Shown here: in pieces, positions 13,775 through 17,716 of the stretch | Position numbering within the stretch: position 1 is the first letter of the stretch | Layout: every line of letters begins with the position of its first letter | Made by a program: the position numbers and the translations under genes | Origin: JANPJV01 sp031425695 | GTDB taxonomy: Bacteria > Pseudomonadota > Gammaproteobacteria > Xanthomonadales > SZUA-5 | Length of the DNA stretch: 17,716 bases | Reading direction: 5' to 3' | NCBI GenBank assembly: GCA_031425695.1 | Contig: JANPJV010000218.1 | Span: 1 to 17,716 of the forward strand | The notes under the pieces: generated by a model | What the model was told of the DNA's origin: nothing | The model's database searches: none | What the model saw: only the letters and a program-made list of their open reading frames with translations

Positions 13775-14856
13775 CAGCGCACCTTCAAGGTCGCGAGACC
13801 GAGCAGCACCAGCACCACGCTGATGATCCAGAAGCGCACGATCACGCGTGGTTCCGGCCAACCCTTGAGCTCGAAATGGTGATGCAGCGGCGCCATTCGG
13901 AAGATGCGCTTGCCGGTGAGCTTGAAGGACGCCACCTGCAACATCACCGAGAGCGTTTCCAGCACGAAGATGCCACCCATGATCACCAGCACCAGCTCCT
14001 GGCGCACGATGACCGCGATTGCACCGAGCACGGCGCCGACGCTGAGCGCGCCGATATCGCCCATGAAGACCTGTGCCGGGTAGGTGTTGAACCAGAGGAA
14101 GCCCAATCCCGCACCGGCCAGCGCGCCGCAGATGATGGTGAGCTCGCCGGCGCCCGGGATGCGTGGCATGCCGAGGTAGCGCGCGAACTCGGCGTGGCCG
14201 GACGCATAGGCGAAGATGCCGAGCGCGGCGGCGACCAGCACGGTCGGCATGATCGCCAGGCCGTCGAGCCCGTCGGTCAGGTTGACCGCGTTGGAGAAGC
14301 CCACGATCCAGAAATAGGCGATCACCACGAAGAAGGCGCCGAGCGGCAGCGCCACGGTCTTGAAGAACGGCACGTAGAGCGCGGTCGCTGCCGGGGCGTC
14401 GGCGGTGAAGTACAGGATCAGCGCGGCGGCCAGCCCGAAGATCGACTGCAGCAGGTATTTCCAGCGCGCGGCGAGGCCCTTGCTGTCCTTCAGCACCAGC
14501 TTGCGATAGTCATCGATCCAGCCGATGACGCCGAAGGCGACGAAGACGCCCAGCACGATCCAGATGTAGCGATTGCGCAAGTCCGCCCAGAGCAATGTCG
14601 CCACCGTCACCGCCATGAGGATGAGCAAGCCACCCATGGTCGGCGTGCCTGCCTTCGACAGGTGCGATTGCGGCCCGTCGTTGCGGATGTTCTGGCCGAT
14701 CTGCTTGGCGGTCAGCGAACGGATCAGGTGCGGGCCAAGCCACATCGAGAGCGCCAGCGCGGTCAGCGTCGACAGGATCGCGCGCAGCGTGATGTAGTCG
14801 AAGACATTGAATGCCCGGGCATAGTTGTCGAGCCAATCGGCGAGCCAGTACAGCAT
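13774..14856 (-). CDS. mraY: phospho-N-acetylmuramoyl-pentapeptide-transferase MraY
   Basis: A 360-residue integral membrane enzyme, exactly the E. coli length, that moves phospho-MurNAc-pentapeptide to undecaprenyl phosphate to give lipid I. Ten transmembrane helices can be traced. Catalytic and Mg-binding residues are Asp115-Asp116 (IGWIDDYRKL), Asp195/Asp198 in NLTDGLDGLA, Asp267 in MGDIGA, and the HHH loop at 325-327 (APLHHHFELKG). ATG 14856 overlaps the murF stop by one base (TGATG), with GGAG 8 nt upstream. The open frame upstream of it is a murF shadow. The 3' end overlaps ftsW the same way. Confidence 0.98.
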   Translation of the reverse strand: MLYWLADWLDNYARAFNVFDYITLRAILSTLTALALSMWLGPHLIRSLTAKQIGQNIRNDGPQSHLSKAGTPTMGGLLILMAVTVATLLWADLRNRYIWIVLGVFVAFGVIGWIDDYRKLVLKDSKGLAARWKYLLQSIFGLAAALILYFTADAPAATALYVPFFKTVALPLGAFFVVIAYFWIVGFSNAVNLTDGLDGLAIMPTVLVAAALGIFAYASGHAEFARYLGMPRIPGAGELTIICGALAGAGLGFLWFNTYPAQVFMGDIGALSVGAVLGAIAVIVRQELVLVIMGGIFVLETLSVMLQVASFKLTGKRIFRMAPLHHHFELKGWPEPRVIVRFWIISVVLVLLGLATLKVR

Positions 14857-16202
14857 CAGTGCGTCTCCACCGCGGCGCCGGCCAGCGCCGACACCACCCG
14901 TTCCATGCCGGCCGAGCGCGAGCCCTTGACCAGGGCGGTGACGCGGGGCTCCCAGTCGTGCACCACCGCGCCGATAAGCTCGTCGATGTGCGTGAAGTGG
15001 CGTCCGTTGCTGCCGAAAGCCTCGACCGTGGCCGCCGAAAGCGGGCCGATGGCGTACAGGCGCTCGATGCCGCGCGCCCGTGCCAGCGCCCCGCAGCCCG
15101 CGTGCAACTCGAGCCCTTCCGGGCCGAGCTCGGCCATGTCGCCGAGGATCAGCCAACGCGGCATCGCTTCCAGCGCCAGCGTCTCGATGGCGGCGCGAAG
15201 CGACCCGGGATTGGCGTTGTAGCTGTCGTCATAGAGCACGCCGCCGCGTACCTGCATGCGGCGCTGGCGGCCGGCCACGGCTTCGACCTGCGCGAGCGCG
15301 CCCGCAATCGCGGCGAGGGGCACGTCGACGGCGAGCGCGAGGCTCGCGGCAGCCAGCGCATTCATGACGTTGTGGCGACCCGGCAGCGGCAGGTCGATGA
15401 GTTCGCTGCCGGCGGGAGTGACCAGGCGGAAGCGCGAACGCAAGCCGAGCTGCAGGCCCTCGGCACGCACGGCCGCGGGGGCATCGATCGCGTAGTCGAT
15501 TACCGGCAGGCGCCCGGCCTGCTCGCGAAAATAGGCCGCAAACGCATCATCGGCGTTGATCACCGCCACGCCCTGGTCGCGCAGGCCGCGGTAGATACCG
15601 GCCTTCGCCTGCGCCACACCCTCGAGCGTACCCAGGCGGGCCAGGTGCGCTTCGGCGATATTGGTCACCAGCGCTGCATCCGGCGGCGCGATGCGAGCCA
15701 GCTCGTCGATATCCCCCGGCTTGCCGCAACCCATCTCGACCACGCCGTACTGGTGCTCGCGGCTGAATCCGAGCACGGTCAGCGGCACACCGATCTCGTT
15801 GTTGTAGTTGCCCGGGGTGGCATGCACCCGTGCCACCCGGCGCAGGATCGCCGCGATCAACGACTTGGTAGTGGTCTTGCCATTGCTGCCAGTCAGCGCG
15901 ACCACGTGCAGGTCCAGTGTCTGCAGCCAGTGGCGGGCGAGCTCCTGCAGCGCACGCAAGGTGTCGCCGACGACGATCTGCGGCACGTCGACGCTAAGCT
16001 CGCGCGACACCAGCACGGCACCGGCGCGACTGGCCAGGGACGGCACGAACTCGTGCCCGTCGCGCTGCTCTCCCGGCAGTGCGACGAACAGCGCACCCGG
16101 GTTGAGCATGCGCGAATCGTGGCTGACGCCGGCCACACGCACGTCGCCACCGACCAGGCGGCCGCCGGTCCAGCGCGCGATCTCAGCGCTGGTCGCCTTC
16201 AT
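14856..16202 (-). CDS. murF: UDP-MurNAc-tripeptide--D-alanyl-D-alanine ligase
   Basis: A 448-residue Mur ligase that adds D-Ala-D-Ala, the product of DdlB, to UDP-MurNAc-tripeptide. The N-terminal domain has VSHDSRMLNPGALFVAL (26-42). The P-loop is TGSNGKTTTK (104-113), followed by the MurF-typical GNYNNEIGVPLTVL (131-144), VEMG-GKPGDI and NIAEAHLARLG. The C-terminal domain contains DDSYNANPGS, which helps separate MurF from MurE. The length is close to E. coli MurF (452). I start at MKATSAEIARW (ATG 16202), overlapping the murE stop as ATGA, with AGAGG 7 nt upstream. Confidence 0.97.
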   Translation of the reverse strand: MKATSAEIARWTGGRLVGGDVRVAGVSHDSRMLNPGALFVALPGEQRDGHEFVPSLASRAGAVLVSRELSVDVPQIVVGDTLRALQELARHWLQTLDLHVVALTGSNGKTTTKSLIAAILRRVARVHATPGNYNNEIGVPLTVLGFSREHQYGVVEMGCGKPGDIDELARIAPPDAALVTNIAEAHLARLGTLEGVAQAKAGIYRGLRDQGVAVINADDAFAAYFREQAGRLPVIDYAIDAPAAVRAEGLQLGLRSRFRLVTPAGSELIDLPLPGRHNVMNALAAASLALAVDVPLAAIAGALAQVEAVAGRQRRMQVRGGVLYDDSYNANPGSLRAAIETLALEAMPRWLILGDMAELGPEGLELHAGCGALARARGIERLYAIGPLSAATVEAFGSNGRHFTHIDELIGAVVHDWEPRVTALVKGSRSAGMERVVSALAGAAVETH

Positions 16203-17704
16203 CGGGTCGCCTCTGCGCTCACGCGCGGGGCACGTGCGGCGAGGATCTCGTCCGCGATCGCGCAATCATCGAAGGGCCACTGGCGGCCTGCGATTTCCTG
16301 GGTCGCCTCGTGGCCCTTGCCGGCAATCAGCACGATGTCGCCCGCGCCCGCCTCGGCCACGGCGCGCGCGATCGCGGCGCGGCGGTCACGTTCGAACACC
16401 ACGTCCTGTGGGCGCACGAAACCGGCACGGATGTCGGCAACGATGGCGTCGCCATTCTCGCCGCGCGGATTATCGTCGGTCACATAGACGCGGTCGGCAA
16501 CGGCTTCGGCCGCGGCCGCCATCTGTGCGCGCTTGCCGCGGTCGCGCTCGCCGCCACAGCCGAACACGATCGCCAGCGAGCGCGGCGCATGCTCGCCGAG
16601 CGTGCTCAATGCCTTGGCGATGGCGTCGGGCGTGTGCGCGTAGTCGATCACCACCAGTGGCGCCTGGCCGCCACCGATGCAATTCATGCGACCCGGCACC
16701 GGACGCAGCCAGGGCAATGCGGCGACGATGCTCGCCGCTGGAATCCCGAGTGCGAGCAGGGCGGCGCTCGCGGCCAGCAGGTTGTCGACATTGAAGCGGC
16801 CGATCAGGCCCGTACGGACCGGATGGCTGATCCCGTCGATCTGCAGCGTGAATTGGAGCCCGCCGCTCCCCAGCGCAATGTCATGAGCCGCGAGCCGTGC
16901 CGCCGGGTCGCCCAGCGCACTGTAGCCAAAGGCCTCGACCCGCGTCGGCAGGCTGCCCGCCAGTCTTCGGCCGAAGGAATCATCGAGGTTGATCACGGCC
17001 GCGCGCAGCGCGGGCCACGCGAACAGCCGCGACTTGGCCTCGAAATAGGCGTCCATGCTGCCGTGGTAATCGAGATGGTCGCGGGTCAGCTGAGTGAATA
17101 CCGCGACGTCGAAGCGCACGCCGTCGACACGCCCCTGGTCGAGCGCGTGCGAGGACACTTCCATGGCACAGAGATCGACCTTCAGCGCACGCATTTCGCC
17201 TAGGAAACGGTGACTGCTGCACACATCCGGGGTGGTTCGGTCCTGCGGCTCGAGCGCACCGAGCGGACCGGCACCGAGGGTGCCCTGGGTGGCCGGCCGC
17301 CGCCCGCAGCGCGCGGCGATCTGGGCGATGAACTGCACCGTCGAGGTCTTGCCATTGGTGCCGGTGACTCCGATCACATCGAGCCCCAGGCTCGGGCTGC
17401 CGTAGACACGATCGGCGATCTCGCCTGCACGCGCGCGCAGATCGGCAATGGCGTACGCCGGCAGGCTGGTCGGCAGGCCGACGTCCGCCGGCAGCGGCAG
17501 CTCGGCGAGCACCGCCGCCGCGCCACGAGCGAGTGCCGGCGCCAGGTGGCGCAGGCCGTGCTCGCGCTGGCCGCGCAGCGCCAGGAAGAGGTTGCCTGGT
17601 TGCAGCGCGCGCGTGTCGAGCGCCACGCCGGTGAGCATCAGCGCACCCGGCGCGTCGATGCCGACGCTGGCGAGCAAATCCTGCAGGGGATACGGCCGGC
17701 TCAT
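16199..17704 (-). CDS. murE: UDP-MurNAc-L-Ala-D-Glu--meso-2,6-diaminopimelate ligase
   Basis: A 501-residue Mur ligase adding the third stem residue. P-loop TGTNGKTST (114-122), MEVSSHALDQGR (181-192) and Lys224 (the carbamylated lysine position) in FEAKSRLF are present. The DNPR motif at 411-414 is diagnostic of meso-diaminopimelate rather than L-lysine use, so the wall is A1-gamma/DAP type. ATG 17704 opens MSRPYPLQDLL and matches the expected N-terminus and family length (495 in E. coli). The bases above it allow a TGA overlapping the ATG, suggesting ftsI directly upstream. Downstream it overlaps murF by 4 nt. Confidence 0.97.
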   Translation of the reverse strand: MSRPYPLQDLLASVGIDAPGALMLTGVALDTRALQPGNLFLALRGQREHGLRHLAPALARGAAAVLAELPLPADVGLPTSLPAYAIADLRARAGEIADRVYGSPSLGLDVIGVTGTNGKTSTVQFIAQIAARCGRRPATQGTLGAGPLGALEPQDRTTPDVCSSHRFLGEMRALKVDLCAMEVSSHALDQGRVDGVRFDVAVFTQLTRDHLDYHGSMDAYFEAKSRLFAWPALRAAVINLDDSFGRRLAGSLPTRVEAFGYSALGDPAARLAAHDIALGSGGLQFTLQIDGISHPVRTGLIGRFNVDNLLAASAALLALGIPAASIVAALPWLRPVPGRMNCIGGGQAPLVVIDYAHTPDAIAKALSTLGEHAPRSLAIVFGCGGERDRGKRAQMAAAAEAVADRVYVTDDNPRGENGDAIVADIRAGFVRPQDVVFERDRRAAIARAVAEAGAGDIVLIAGKGHEATQEIAGRQWPFDDCAIADEILAARAPRVSAEATR

Positions 17705-17716
17705 GGCAGGGTCGGC
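17701..17716 (-). CDS. probable last codons of ftsI (penicillin-binding protein 3), cut by the window edge
   Basis: The minus strand reads PTLP-stop, with TGA at 17701-17703 overlapping the murE ATG as ATGA. This is the same junction type as downstream genes, and ftsI precedes murE in dcw clusters. Five codons cannot prove identity; the call rests on context. Confidence 0.35.

Noticed and set aside
12245..13882. 545-residue plus-strand open frame rich in Gln, His, Glu and Arg
   Set aside because: The unusual composition is produced by reading the complement of hydrophobic FtsW codons, not by a real coiled-coil protein.
13765..16487. Plus-strand frames of 485 and 558 residues opposite mraY and murF
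   Set aside because: Complement of conserved MraY and MurF; no independent evidence for coding.

Overview
The window is a high-GC gammaproteobacterial chromosome segment. About three quarters of it is the division and cell wall (dcw) cluster, read on the minus strand. The best lineage guess is Lysobacterales (Xanthomonadales). This rests on the gene order lpxC - DUF721/DciA - M23 peptidase below ftsZ, on meso-DAP-type MurE and E. coli-like FtsZ ends, and on murD being absent from its usual place between mraY and ftsW. The genus cannot be told from the sequence alone.

Minus-strand layout from the right edge: the last codons of a probable ftsI (17716-17701), then murE, murF, mraY, ftsW, murG, murC, ddlB, ftsQ and ftsA (17704-7177) with no intergenic base at all. 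Every junction is a 4-nt ATGA or 1-nt TGATG overlap, so these genes should form one translationally coupled operon. A 316-bp gap packed with stem-loops (6861-7176) separates ftsA from ftsZ (6860-5676). A 396-bp repeat-rich gap (5280-5675) separates ftsZ from lpxC (5279-4368). The products build lipid II (MurC, DdlB, MurE, MurF, MraY, MurG), polymerise it at the septum (FtsW, FtsQ), run the cytokinetic ring (FtsA, FtsZ) and commit lipid A synthesis (LpxC).

Below lpxC lie a convergent plus-strand DUF721/DciA gene (3862-4179), a putative helicase loader, and a divergent minus-strand membrane-anchored M23 peptidase (3810-2875). secA would be expected next. Instead there is a TonB-dependent receptor (2564-138) behind a 310-bp palindrome-rich spacer, and then the end of an IS630-family element (1-138). 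The inferred IS border falls exactly on the receptor stop codon. This left part is the accessory end of an otherwise conserved region.

I found no new multi-gene system, RNA gene, CRISPR array or prophage. The points most worth a second look are the hairpin-packed ftsA-ftsZ gap, the missing murD, the IS junction that supplies the last base of the receptor stop codon, the replacement of secA, and the 30-bp-arm inverted repeat after the M23 gene.
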